A stretch of DNA of 64,000 nt. Origin: Bombus terrestris. Lineage: Eukaryota > Arthropoda > Insecta > Hymenoptera > Apidae. How positions within the stretch are numbered: the stretch's first letter is position 1; every line of letters starts with the position of its first letter. Of this stretch, positions 15,315-31,200 are shown in pieces. The stretch covers positions 17,105,001 through 17,169,000 of the forward strand of contig NC_063271.1 of the NCBI RefSeq assembly GCF_910591885.1, in the 5' to 3' direction. A model generated the notes under the pieces. The model searched no databases, was not told the DNA's origin, and saw only the letters and a list, made by a program, of their open reading frames with translations. The translations under genes were made by a program, and so were the position numbers.

Positions 15315-17487
15315 ATACTATTACTATACAACGTGTAACGTTATATAGTACTACGTTATAACGTATAACGTTATAAACTATTACTATATAACGTATAACG
15401 TTATATGGTATTATGTTATAACGTATAACGTTATAAACTATTACTATACAACGTATAACGTTACATAGTATTACGTCATAACGTATACCGTTATAAACTA
15501 TTACTATATAACGTAAAACGTTATATAGTACTACGATATAACGTATAACGTTATATAGTATTACGCCATAACGTATAAGGTCATAAACTATTGCTATATA
15601 ACGTATAACGTTATATACTATTACGATGTAATGTTTAACGTTATATATTATTACTATAAAACGTGTATCGTTATATAGTACTACGTTATATCGTATAACG
15701 TTATAAACTATTACTATACAACGTATAACGTTACATAGTATTACGTCATAACGTATACCGTTATAAACTATTACTATATAAAGTATAACGTTATATAGTA
15801 CTACGATATAACGTATAACGTTATATACTATAACGATGTAATGTATAACGTTACATACTATTACTATACAACGTGTAACGTTACTACTACGTTAGTACTA
15901 CGTTATAACGTATAACGTTATAAACTATTACTATATAACGTATAACGTTATATGGTATTACGTTATAACGTATAACGTTATATGGTATTACGTCATAACG
16001 TATAACGTTATATAGTATTACGTTATAACGTATAACGTTATATAGTATTACGTCATAACGTATAACGTTATAAACTATAACTATATAACGTATAACGTTA
16101 TATACAATTACGATGTAACGTATAACGTTATAAACTATTACTATACAACGTGTAACGTTATATAGTATGACATTATATCGTATAACGTTATATGGTATTA
16201 CGTTATAACGTATAACGTTATATGGTATTACGTTATAACGTATAACGTTATATAGTATTACGATATAACGTATAACGTTATACAGTATTACGTCATAACG
16301 TATAACGTTATATGGTATTACGTTATAACGTATAACGTTATATGGTATTACGTTATAACGTATAACGTTATATAGTACTACGATATAACGTATAGCGTTA
16401 TATAGTATTACGTCATAACGTATAACGTTATATGGTATTACGTTATTACGTATAACGTTATATAGTATTACTATACAATGTGTAACGGTATATCGTATGC
16501 CGTTATAACATTATTACGTAAAACGTTATATACTATTACGTTATAACGTATAACGTTATATGGTATTACGTTATAACGTATAACGATATATAGTATTACG
16601 TCATAACGTATAACGTTATATAGTATTACGTTATAACGTATAACGTTATAACTATTACTATACAACGTGTAACGCTATACAGTATTACGTTATAACGTAT
16701 AGCGTTATAAACAGTAACAATACAAAGTGTAACGTTATATACTATTACGATGTAACGTATAACGTTGTATAGTATTACGTTATAACGTTTAACGATATAT
16801 AGTATTACGTCATAACGTATAACGTTATATAGTATTACGTCATAACGTATAACGTTATATGGTATTACGATATAATGTATAACGTTATATAGTATTACGT
16901 TATAACGTATAACGTTGTATGGTATTACGTTATAACGTATAACGTTATATAGTGTTACGATATAACGTATAACGTTATATAGTATTACGTCATAACGTAT
17001 AAGGTTGTAAACTATTACTATATAACGTATAACGTTATATACTATTACGATGTAATGGTTCATGTTATATATTATTACTATACAACGTGTATCGTTATAT
17101 AGTACTACGTTATATCGTATAAGGTTATAAACTATTACTATACAACGTATAACGTTATATAGTATTACGTCATAACGTATAACGTTATATGGTATTACGT
17201 TATAACGTATAACGTTATGTAGTATTACGATATAACGTATAACGTTATATAGTATTACGTCATAACGTATAACGTTATAAACTATTACTATATAACGTAT
17301 AACCTTATATACTATTACGATGTAAATATAACGTTATATAGTATTACGTTATAACGTATAACGTTATATGGTATTACGTCATAACGTATAACGTTATATG
17401 GTATTACGTTATAACGTATAACGTTATATAGTATTACGTCATAACGCATAACGTTATATGGTATTACGTTATAACGTATAACGTTAT
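15274..17487 (+). repeat. 2,322-bp tandem duplication, second copy
   Basis: This repeats the block at 12,952-15,273 in the same order. It departs from it near 17,487, where it carries GTTATATAG instead of GTTATGTAG and returns to the order seen in HOR copy A around 7,288. Scattered single-base differences from the first copy include AAGGTTGTAAAC near 17,002 where the first copy has AAGGTTATAAAC. Confidence 0.8.
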
Positions 17488-19698
17488 ATAGTATTACGTC
17501 ATAACGTATAACGTTATATGGTATTACGTTATTACGTATAACGTTATATGGTATTACTATACAACGTATAACGTTATATAGTATTACGTCATAACGTGTA
17601 AGGTTATAAACTACTACTATATAACGTATAACGTTATATACTATTACGGTGTAATGTTTAACGTTATATACTATTACTATACAACGTGTAACGTTATATA
17701 GTATTACGTTATAACGTATAACGTTATATGGTATTACGTTATAACGTATAACGTTATATGGTATTACGTTATAACGTATAACGTTATATGGTATTACGTT
17801 ATAACGTATAACGTTATATGGTATTACGTTATAACGTATAACGTTATATAGTATTACGTTATAACGTATAACGTTATATAGTATTACGATATAACGTATA
17901 ACGTTATACAGTATTACGATATAACGTATAACGTTATATAGTACTACGCCATAACGTATAAGGTTATATACTATTGCTATATAACGTATAACGTTATATA
18001 CTATAACGATGTAATGTTTAACGTTATATATTATTACTATACAACGTGTATCGTTTTTAAGTACTACGTTATATCGTATAACGTTATAAACTATTACTAT
18101 ACAACGTATAACGTTACATAGTATTACGTCATAACGTATACCGTTATAAACTTTTACTATATAACGTATAACGTTAGGTAGTATTACGATATAACGTATA
18201 ACGTTATATAGTATTACGTCATAACGTATATCGTTATAAACTATTAATATATAACGTATAACGTTATATACTATTACGATATAAACATAACGTTATAAAC
18301 TATTACTATACAACGTGTAACGTTATATAGTATTAGGTTATAACGTATAACGTTATATGGTATTACGTTATAACGTATAACGTTATATAGTATTACGATA
18401 TAACGTATAACGTTATATAGTATTACGTCATAACGTATAACGTTATATGGTATTACGTTATAACATATAACGTTATATGGTATTACGTTATAACGTATAA
18501 CGTTATATAGTATTACGTCATAACGTATAACGTTATATGGTATTACGTTATTACGTATAACGTTATAAAGTATTACTATACAATGTGTAACGGTATATCG
18601 AATGTCGTTATAACATTATTACGTAAAACGTTATATACTATTACGTTATAACGTATAACGTTATATGGTATTACTATACAACGTATAACGTTATATAGTA
18701 TTACGTCATAACGTGTAAGGTTATAAACTACTACTATATAACGTATAACGTTATATACTATTACGGTGTAATGTTTAACGTTATATACTATTACTATACA
18801 ACGTGTAACGTTATATAGTATTACGTTATAACGTATAACATTATATGGTATTACGTTATAACGTATAACGTTATATGGTATTACGTTATAACGTATAACG
18901 TTATATGGTATTACGTTATAACGTATAACGTTATATAGTATTACGTTATAACGTATAACGTTATATAGTATTACGTCATAACGTATAACGTTATAAACTA
19001 TAACTATATAACGTATAACGTTATATACTATTACGATGTAACGTATAACGTTATAAACTATTACTATACAACGTGTAACGTTATATAGTATGACGTTATA
19101 TCGTATAACGTTATATGGTATTACGTTATAACGTATAACGTTACATAGTATTACGTCATAACGTATACCGTTATAAACTATTACTATATAACGTATAACG
19201 TTATATAGTATTACGATATAACGTATAACGTTATATACTATAACGATGTAATGTATAACGTTATATACTATTACTATACAACGTGTAACGTTATATAGTA
19301 CTACGTTATAACGTATAACGTTATAAACTATTACTATATAACGTATAACGTTATATAGTATGACGTTATATCGTATAACGTTATGTGGTATTACGTTATA
19401 ACGTATAACGTTATACAGTATTACGATATAACGTATAACGTTATATAGTATTACGTCATAACGTATAAGGTTATAAACTATTACTATATAACGTATAACG
19501 TTATATACTATTACGATGTAATGTTTAACGTTATATATTATTACTATACAACGTGTATCGTTATATAGTACTACGTTATATCGTATAAGGTTATAAACTA
19601 TTACTATACAACGTATAACGTTATATAGTATTACGTCATAACGTATAACGTTATATGGTATTACGTTATTACGTATATCGTTATATAGTATTACTATA
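17488..19698 (+). repeat. Mosaic segment of 7.87-kb HOR pieces
   Basis: No gene is visible. The first ~330 bp continue the order of HOR copy A from about 7,289. From about 18,080 the order matches copy A near 4.3-4.8 kb: the rare variants GTTAGGTAG at about 18,174 and TATTAGG at 18,331 correspond to about 4,388 and 4,545. From 18,581 it follows the order of copy A from 3,138. The TATTAGG variant is present in copy A but not at the equivalent place in copy B (near 12,420). The segment is thus assembled from non-adjacent parts of the HOR. Confidence 0.65.
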
Positions 19699-22600
19699 CA
19701 ATGTGTAACGGTATATCGTATGCCGTTATAACATTATTACGTATAACGTTATATACTATTACGATGTAATGTTTAACGTTATATATTATTACGATATAAT
19801 GTATAACGTTATATAGTATTACGTTATAACGTATAACGTTATATACTATTACTATACAACGTGTAACGTTATATAGTACTACGTTATAACGTATAACGTT
19901 ATAAACTATTACTATATAACGTATAACGTTATATGGTATTACGTTATAACGTATAACGTTATATAGTATTACGTCATAACGTATAACGTTATATGGTATT
20001 ACTTTATAACGTATAACGTTATATAGTATTACGTTATAACATATAACGTTATATGGCATTACGTTATAACATATAACGTTATATAGTATTACGTCATAAT
20101 GTATAGCGTTATATGGTATTACGTTATTACGTATAACGTTATAAAGTATTACTATACAATGTGTAACGGTATATCTGAATGTCGTTATAACATTATTACG
20201 TAAAACGTTATATACTATTACGTTATAACGTATAACGTTATATGGTATTACTATACAACGTATAACGTTCTATAGTATTACGTCATAACGTGTAAGGTTA
20301 TAAACTACTACTATATAACGTATAACGTTATATACTATTACTATACAACGTGTAACGTTATATAGTATGACGTTATATCGTATAACGTTATAAACTATTA
20401 ATATATAACATATAACGTTATAAACTATTACGATGTAAATATAACGTTATAAACTATTACTATACAACGTGTAACGTTATATAGTATTACGTTATAACGT
20501 ATAACGTTATATGGTATTACGTTATAACGTATAACGATATATAGTATTACGTCATAACGTATAACGTTATATAGTATTACGTTATAACGTATAACGTTAT
20601 ATACTATTACTATACAACGTGTAACGCTATATAGTATTACGTTATAACGTATAGCGTTATAAACAATAGCAATACAAAGTGTAACGTTATATAGTACTAC
20701 GTTACAACGTATAACGTTATAAACTATTACTATATAACGTATAACGTTATATGGTATTACGATATAATGTATAACGTTATATAGTATCACGTTATAACGT
20801 ATAACGTTATATAGTATTACGATATAACGTATAACGTTATATAGTATTACGCCATAACGTATAAGGATATAAACTATTACTATATAACGTATAACGTTAT
20901 ATACTATTACGATGTAATGTTTAACGTTATATATTATTACTATACAACGTGTATCGTTATATAGTACTACGTTATATCGTATAAGGTTATAAACTATTAC
21001 TATACAACGTATAACGTTATATAGTATTACGTTATAACGTATAACGTTATATGGTATTACTATATAACGTATAACGTTATATACTATTACGATGTAAATA
21101 TAACGTTATAAACTATTACTATACAACGTGTAACGTTATATAGTATTACGTTATAACGTATAACGTTATGTAGTATTACGATATAACGTATAACGTTATA
21201 TAGTATTACGTCATAACGTATAACGTTATAAACTATTACTATATAACGTATAACGTTATATACTATTACGATGTAAATATAACGTTATAAACTATTACTA
21301 TACAACGTGTAACGTTATATAGTATTACTTTATAACGTATAACATTATATGGTATTACGTTATAACGTATAACGTTCTATAGTATTACGATATAACGTAT
21401 AACGTTATATAGTATTACGTCATAACGTATAACGTTATATGGTATTACGTTATAACGTATAACGTTATATAGTATTACGATATAACGTAAACCGTTATAT
21501 AGTATTACGTCATAACGTATAACGTTATATGGTATTACGTTATTACGTTTAACGTTATATAGTATTACGTTATAACATATAACGTTATATGGTATTACGT
21601 TATAACGTATAACGTTATATAGTATTACGATATAACGTATAACGTTATATAGTATTACGTCATAACGTATAACGTTATATGGTATTACGTTATTACGTAT
21701 ATCGTTATATAGTATTACTATACAATGTGTAACGGTATATCGTATGCCGTTATAACATTATTACGTATATCGTTATATACTATTACGTTATAACGTATAA
21801 CGTTATATGGCATTACGTTATAACATATAACGTTATATAGTATTACGATATAACGTATAACGTTATATAGTATTACGTCATAACGTATAGCGTTATATGG
21901 TATTACGTTATTACGTATAACGTTATAAAGTATTACTATACAATGTGTAACGGTATATCTGAATGTCGTTATAACATTATTACGTAAAACGTTATATACT
22001 ATTACGTTATAACGTATAACGTTATATGGTATTACTATACAACGTATAACGTTATATAGTATTACGTCATAACGTGTAAGGTTATAAACTACTACTATAT
22101 AACGTATAACGTTATATACTATTACTATACAACGTGTAACGTTATATAGTATGACGTTATATCGTATAACGTTATAAACTATTAATATATAACATATAAC
22201 GTTATAAACTATTACGATGTAAATATAACGTTATAAACTATTACTATACAACGTGTAACGTTATATAGTATTACGTTATAACGTATAACGTTATATGGTA
22301 TTACGTTATAACGTATAACGTTATATAGTACTACGATATAACGTATAACGTTATATAGTATTACGTCATAACGTATAACGTTATATGGTATTACGTTATT
22401 ACGTATAACGTTATATAGTATTACTATACAATGTGTAACGGAATATCGTATGCCGTTATAACATTATTACGTAAAACGTTATATACTATTCCGTTATAAC
22501 GTATAACGTTATATGGTATTACGTTATAACGTATAACGATATATAGTATTACGTCATAACGTATAACGTTATATAGTATTACGTTATAACGTATAACGTT

Positions 22601-23520
22601 ATATACTATTACTATACAACGTGTAACGCTATATAGTATTACGTTATAACGTATAGCGTTATAAACAATAGCAATACAAAGTGTAACGTTATATACTATT
22701 ACGATGTAACGTATAACGTTGTATAGTATTACGTTATAACGTATTACGATATATAGTATTACGCCATAACGTATAACGTTATATGGTATTACGATATAAT
22801 GTATAACGTTATATAGTATTACGTTATAACGTATAACGTTATATACTATTACTATACAACGTGTAACGTTATATGGTATTACGTTATAACGTATAACGTT
22901 ATATGGTATTACGTTATAACGTATAACGTTATAGAGTGTTACGATATAACGTATAACGTTATATAGTTTTACGTCATAACGTATAAGGTTATAAACTATT
23001 ACTATATAACGTATAACGTTATATACTATTACGATGTAATGTTTAACGTTATATGTTATTACTATACAACGTGTATCGTTATATAGTACTACGTTATATC
23101 GTATAAGGTTATAAACTATTACTATACAACGTATAACGTTATATAGTATTACGTCATAACGTATAACGTTATATGGTATTACGTTATTACGTATATCGTT
23201 ATATAGTATTACTATACAATGTGTAACGGTATATCGTATGCCGTTATAACATTATTACGTATAACGTTATATACTATTACGATGTAATGTTTAACGTTAT
23301 ATATTATTACTATACAACGTGTATCGTTATATAGTACTACGTTATATCGTATAACGTTATAAACTGTTACTATACAACGTATAACGTTACATAGTATTAC
23401 GTCATAACGTATACCGTTATAAACTATTACTATATAACGTATAACGTTCTATAGTATTACGATATAACGTATAACGTTATATACTATAACGATGTAATGT
23501 ATAACGTTATATACTATTAC
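19699..23520 (+). repeat. Marker-dense rearranged satellite segment
   Basis: No gene is visible. Marker 1 occurs at 19,699, 20,157, 21,723, 21,941, 22,429 and 23,217. The series from about 21.3 to 22.8 kb is repeated 2,790 bp downstream (21,723, 21,941 and 22,429 match 24,513, 24,731 and 25,219). The variant marker containing TCTGAATG occurs at 20,174 and 21,958. The segment is related to the 4.39-kb HOR that follows but is shorter and differently ordered. Confidence 0.65.
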
Positions 23521-23670
23521 TTTACAACGTGTAACGTTATATAGTACTACGTTACAACGTATAACGTTATAAACTATTACTATATAACGTATAACGTTAT
23601 ATGGTATTACGATATAATGTATAACGTTATATAGTATTACGTTATAACGTATAACGTTATATACTATTAC
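23521..23670 (+). repeat. 150-bp (five-monomer) tandem duplication, first copy
   Basis: Five consecutive monomers, beginning TTTACAACG at 23,521, are repeated exactly 150 bp downstream. Because 150 is five whole 30-bp units and a multiple of three, the monomer phase and the reverse-strand frame are kept. The two copies differ at very few bases. Confidence 0.9.
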
Positions 23671-23820
23671 TTTACAACGTGTAACGTTATATAGTACTAC
23701 GTTACAACGTATAACGTTATAAACTATTACTATATAACGTATAACGTTATATGGTATTACGATATAATGTATAACGTTATATAGTATCACGTTATAACGT
23801 ATAACGTTATATAGTATTAC
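23671..23820 (+). repeat. 150-bp (five-monomer) tandem duplication, second copy
   Basis: Second copy of the five-monomer unit. It differs near its end by ATAGTATCAC in place of ATAGTATTAC, and by an ATAGT/ATACT change in the last monomer. Its right edge coincides, within reading error, with the left edge of the 4.39-kb unit. Confidence 0.9.
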
Positions 23821-26800
23821 GATATAACGTATAACGTTATATAGTATTACGCCATAACGTATAAGGATATAAACTATTACTATATAACGTATAACGTTAT
23901 ATACTATTACGATGTAATGTTTAACGTTATATATTATTTCTATACAACGTGAATCGTTATATAGTACTACGTTATATCGTATAAGGTTATAAACTATTAC
24001 TATACAACGTATAACGTTATATAGTATTACGTTATAACGTATAACGTTATATGGTATTACTATATAACGTATAACGTTATATACTATTACGATGTAAATA
24101 TAACGTTATAAACTATTACTATACAACGTGTAACGTTATATAGTATTACGTTATAACGTATAACGTTATGTAGTATTACGATATAACGTATAACGTTATA
24201 TAGTATTACGTCATAACGTATAACGTTATAAACTATTACTATATAACGTATAACGTTATATACTATTACGATGTAAATATAACGTTATAAACTATTACTA
24301 TACAACGTGTAACGTTATATAGTATTACTTTATAACGTATAACATTATATGGTATTACGTTATAACGTATAACGTTATATAGTATTACGATATAACGTAT
24401 AACGTTATATAGTATTACGTCATAACGTATAACGTTATATGGTATTACGTTATAACGTATAACGTTATATAGTATTACGATATAACGTAAACCGTTATAT
24501 AGTATTACTATACAATGTGTAACGGTATATCGTATGCCGTTATAACATGATTACGTATATCGTTATATACTATTACGTTATAACGTATAACGTTATATGG
24601 CATTACGTTATAACATATAACGTTATATAGTATTACGATATAACGTATAACGTTATATAGTATTACGTCATAACGTATAGCGTTATATGGTATTACGTTA
24701 TTACGTATAACGTTATAAAGTATTACTATACAATGTGTGACGGTATATCTGAATGTCGTTATAACATTATTACGTAAAACGTTATATACTATTACGTTAT
24801 AACGTATAACGTTATATGGTATTACTATACAACGTATAACGTTATATAGTATTACGTCATAACGTGTAAGGTTATAAACTACTACTATATAACGTATAAC
24901 GTTATATACTATTACTATACAACGTGTAACGTTATATAGTATGACGTTATATCGTATAACGTTATAAACTATTAATATATAACATATAACGTTATAAACT
25001 ATTACGATGTAAATATAACGTTATAAACTATTACTATACAACGTGTAACGTTATATAGTATTACGTTATAACGTATAACGTTATATGGTATTACGTTATA
25101 ACGTACAACGTTATATAGTACTACGATATAACGTATAACGTTATATAGTATTACGTCATAACGTATAACGTTATATGGTATTACGTTATTACGTATAACG
25201 TTATATAGTATTACTATACAATGTGTAACGGTATATCGTATGCCGTTATAACATTATTACGTAAAACGTTATATACTATTCCGTTATAACGTATAACGTT
25301 ATATGGTATTACGTTATAACGTATAACGATATATAGTATTACGTCATAACGTATAACGTTATATAGTATTACGTTATAACGTATAACGTTATATACTATT
25401 ACTATACAACGTGTAACGCTATATAGTATTACGTTATAACGTATAGCGTTATAAACAATAACAATACAAAGTGTAACGTTATATACTATTACGATGTAAC
25501 GTATAACGTTGTATAGTATTACGTTATAACGTATTACGATATATAGTATTACGCCATAACGTATAACGTTATATAGTATTACGTCATAACGTATAACGTT
25601 ATATGGTATTACGATATAATGTATAACGTTATATAGTATTACGTTATAACGTATAACGTTATATACTATTACTATATAACGTATAACGTTATATGGTATT
25701 ACGTTATAACGTATAACGTTATATGGTATTACGTTATAACGTATAACGTTATAGAGTGTTACGATATAACGTATAACGTTATATAGTTTTACGTCATAAC
25801 GTATAAGGTTATAAACTATTACTATATAACGTATAACGTTATATACTATTACGATGTAATGTTTAACGTTATATGTTATTACTATACAACGTGTATCGTT
25901 ATATAGTACTACGTTATATCGTATAAGGTTATAAACTATTACTATACAACGTATAACGTTATATAGTATTACGTTATAACGTATAACGTTATATGGTATT
26001 ACTATATAGCGTATAACGTTATATACTATTACGATGTAAATATAACGTTATAAACTATATAACGTATAACGTTATATACTATTACGATGTAAATATAACG
26101 TTATAAACTATTACTATACAACGTGTAACGTTATATAGTATTACGTTATAACGTATAACGTTATGTAGTATTACGATATAACGTATAACGTTATATAGTA
26201 TTACGTCATAACGTATAACGTTATAAACTATTACTATATAACGTATAACGTTATATACTATTACGATGTAAATATAACGTTATAAACTATTACTATACAA
26301 CGTGTAACGTTATATAGTATTACGTTATAACGTATAACATTATATGGTATTACGTTATAACGTATAACGTTATATAGTATTACGATATAACGTATAACGT
26401 TATATAGTATTACGTCATAACATATAACGTTATATGGTATTACGTTATAACGTATAACGTTATATAGTATTACGTTATAACATATAACGCTATATGGTAT
26501 TACGTTATAACGTATAACGTTATATAGTATTACGATATAACGTATAACGTTATATAGTATTACGTCATAACGTATAACGTTATATGGTATTACGTTATAA
26601 CGTATAACGTTATATAGTATTACGATATAACGTAAACCGTTATATAGTATTACGTCATAACGTATAACGTTATATGGTATTACGTTATTACGTTTAACGT
26701 TATATAGTATTACGTTATAACATATAACGTTATATGGTATTACGTTATAACGTATAACGTTATATAGTATTACGATATAACGTATAACGTTATATAGTAT

Positions 26801-28206
26801 TACGTCATAACGTATAACGTTATATGGTATTACGTTATTACGTATATCGTTATATAGTATTACTATACAATGTGTAACGGTATATCGTATGCCGTTATAA
26901 CATTATTACGTATATCGTTATATACTATTACGTTATAACGTATAACGTTATATGGCATTACGTTATAACATATAACGTTATATAGTATTACGATATAACG
27001 TATAACGTTATATAGTATTACGTCATAACGTATAGCGTTATATGGTATTACGTTATTACGTATAACGTTATAAAGTATTACTATACAATGTGTAACGGTA
27101 TATCTGAATGTCGTTATAACATTATTACGTAAAACGTTATATACTATTACGTTATAACGTATAACGTTATATGGTATTACTATACAACGTATAACGTTAT
27201 ATAGTATTACGTCATAACGTGTAAGGTTATAAACTACTACTATATAACGTATAACGTTATATACTATTACTATACAACGTGTAACGTTATATAGTATGAC
27301 GTTATATCGTATAACGTTATAAACTATTAATATATAACATATAACGTTATAAACTATTACGATGTAAATATAACGTTATAAACTATTACTATACAACGTG
27401 TAACGTTATATAGTATTACGTTATAACGTATAACGTTATATGGTATTACGTTATAACGTATAACGTTATATAGTATTACGATATAACGTATAACGTTATA
27501 TAGTACTACGATATAACGTATAACGTTATATAGTATTACGTCATAACGTATAACGTTATATGGTATTACGTTATTACGTATAACGTTATATAGTATTACT
27601 ATACAATGTGTAACGGTATATCGTATGCCGTTATAACATTATTACGTAAAACGTTATATACTATTCCGTTATAACGTATAACGTTATATGGTATTACGTT
27701 ATAACGTATAACGATATATAGTATTACGTCATAACGTATAACGTTATATAGTATTACGTTATAACGTATAACGTTATATACTATTACTATACAACGTGTA
27801 ACGCTATATATTATTACGTTATAACGTATAGCGTTATAAACAATAACAATACAAAGTGTAACGTTATATACTATTACGATGTAACGTATAACGTTGTATA
27901 GTATTACGTTATAACGTATTACGATATATAGTATTACGCCATAACGTATAACGTTATATAGTATTACGTCATAACGTATAACGTTATATGGTATTACGAT
28001 ATAATGTATAACGTTATATAGTATTACGTTATAACGTATAACGTTATATACTATTACTATACAACGTGTAACGTTATATAGTACTACGTTATAACGTATA
28101 ACGTTATAAAATATTACTATATAACGTATAACGTTATATGGTATTACGTTATAACGTATAACGTTATATGGTATTACGTTATAACGTATAACGTTATAGA
28201 GTGTTA
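23820..28206 (+). repeat. 4.39-kb higher-order repeat, first copy
   Basis: Landmarks recur 4,387 bp downstream: marker 1 at 24,513, 24,731 and 25,219 matches 28,900, 29,118 and 29,606, and the 24-bp short monomer at 26,044 matches 30,431. The match begins near 23,820, where GATATAACG and the AAGGATATAAAC variant align with 28,207. It includes a 368-bp segment (about 26,620-26,990) missing from the second copy. Confidence 0.85.
26044..26063 (+). repeat. 24-bp short monomer (exemplar)
   Basis: AACGTTATAAACTATATAAC lacks six bases compared with the usual form, in which CTATTACTATATAAC follows GTTATAAA. Copies start at 26,044, 30,431, 32,508 and 35,472. The spacings (4,387, 2,077 and 2,964) identify it as a single deletion event spread by later HOR amplification. 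Confidence 0.85.
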
Positions 28207-31200
28207 CGATATAACGTATAACGTTATATAGTATTACGCCATAACGTATAAGGATATAAACTATTACTATATAACGTATAACGTTATATACTATTACGAT
28301 GTAATGTTTAACGTTATATATTATTTCTATACAACGTGTATCGTTATATAGTACTACGTTATATCGTATAAGGTTATAAACTATTACTATACAACGTATA
28401 ACGTTATATAGTATTACGTTATAACGTATAACGTTATATGGTATTACTATATAACGTATAACGTTATATACTATTACGATGTAAATATAACGTTATAAAC
28501 TATTACTATACAACGTGTAACGTTATATAGTATTACGTTATAACGTATAACGTTATGTAGTATTACGATATAACGTATAACGTTATATAGTATTACGTCA
28601 TAACGTATAACGTTATAAACTATTACTATATAACGTATAACGTTATATACTATTACGATGTAAATATAACGTTATAAACTATTACTATACAACGTGTAAC
28701 GTTATATAGTATTACTTTATAACGTATAACATTATATGGTATTACGTTATAACGTATAACGTTATATAGTATTACGATATAACGTATAACGTTATATAGT
28801 ATTACGTCATAACGTATAACGTTATATGGTATTACGTTATAACGTATAACGTTATATAGTATTACGATATAACGTAAACCGTTATATAGTATTACTATAC
28901 AATGTGTAACGGTATATCGTATGCCGTTATAACATTATTACGTATATCGTTATATACTATTACGTTATAACGTATAACGTTATATGGCATTACGTTATAA
29001 CATATAACGTTATATAGTAGTACGATATAACGTATAACGTTATATAGTATTACGTCATAACGTATAGCGTTATATGGTATTACGTTATTACGTATAACGT
29101 TATAAAGTATTACTATACAATGTGTGACGGTATATCTGAATGTCGTTATAACATTATTACGTAAAACGTTATATACTATTACGTTATAACGTATAACGTT
29201 ATATGGTATTACTATACAACGTATAACGTTATATAGTATTACGTCATAACGTGTAAGGTTATAAACTACTACTATATAACGTATAACGTTATATACTATT
29301 ACTATACAACGTGTAACGTTATATAGTATGACGTTATATCGTATAACGTTATAAACTATTAATATATAACATATAACGTTATAAACTATTACGATGTAAA
29401 TATAACGTTATAAACTATTACTATACAACGTGTAACGTTATATAGTATTACGTTATAACGTATAACGTTATATGGTATTACGTTATAACGTACAACGTTA
29501 TATAGTACTACGATATAACGTATAACGTTATATAGTATTACGTCATAACGTATAACGTTATATGGTATTACGTTATTACGTATAACGTTATATAGTATTA
29601 CTATACAATGTGTAACGGAATATCGTATGCCGTTATAACATTATTACGTAAAACGTTATATACTATTCCGTTATAACGTATAACGTTATATGGTATTACG
29701 TTATAACGTATAACGATATATAGTATTACGTCATAACGTATAACGTTATATAGTATTACGTTATAACGTATAACGTTATATACTATTACTATACAACGTG
29801 TAACGCTATATAGTATTACGTTATAACGTATAGCGTTATAAACAATAACAATACAAAGTGTAACGTTATATACTATTACGATGTAACGTATAACGTTGTA
29901 TAGTATTACGTTATAACGTATTACGATATATAGTATTACGCCATAACGTATAACGTTATATAGTATTACGTCATAACGTATAACGTTATATGGTATTACG
30001 ATATAATGTATAACGTTATATAGTATTACGTTATAACGTATAACGTTATATACTATTACTATATAACGTATAACGTTATATGGTATTACGTTATAACGTA
30101 TAACGTTATATGGTATTACGTTATAACGTATAACGTTATAGAGTGTTACGATATAACGTATAACGTTATATAGTTTTACGTCATAACGTATAAGGTTATA
30201 AACTATTACTATATAACGTATAACGTTATATACTATTACGATGTAATGTTTAACGTTATATGTTATTACTATACAACGTGTATCGTTATATAGTACTACG
30301 TTATATCGTATAAGGTTATAAACTATTACTATACAACGTATAACGTTATATAGTATTACGTTATAACGTATAACGTTATATGGTATTACTATATAGCGTA
30401 TAACGTTATATACTATTACGATGTAAATATAACGTTATAAACTATATAACGTATAACGTTATATACTATTACGATGTAAATATAACGTTATAAACTATTA
30501 CTATACAACGTGTAACGTTATATAGTATTACGTTATAACGTATAACGTTATGTAGTATTACGATATAACGTATAACGTTATATAGTATTACGTCATAACG
30601 TATAACGTTATAAACTATTACTATATAACGTATAACGTTATATACTATTACGATGTAAATATAACGTTATAAACTATTACTATACAACGTGTAACGTTAT
30701 ATAGTATTACGTTATAACGTATAACATTATATGGTATTACGTTATAACGTATAACGTTACATAGTATTACGATATAACGTATAACGTTATATAGTATTAC
30801 GTCATAACATATAACGTTATATGGTATTACGTTATAACGTATAACGTTATATAGTATTACGTTATAACATATAACGCTATATGGTATTACGTTATAACGT
30901 ATAACGTTATATAGTATTACGATATAACGTATAACGTTATATAGTATTACGTCATAACGTATAACGTTATATGGTATTACGTTATAACGTATAACGTTAT
31001 ATAGTATTACGATATAACGTATAACGTTATATAGTATTACGTCATAACGTATAGCGTTATATGGTATTACGTTATTACGTATAACGTTATAAAGTATTAC
31101 TATACAATGTGTAACGGTATATCTGAATGTCGTTATAACATTATTACGTAAAACGTTATATACTATTACGTTATAACGTATAACGTTATATGGTATTACT

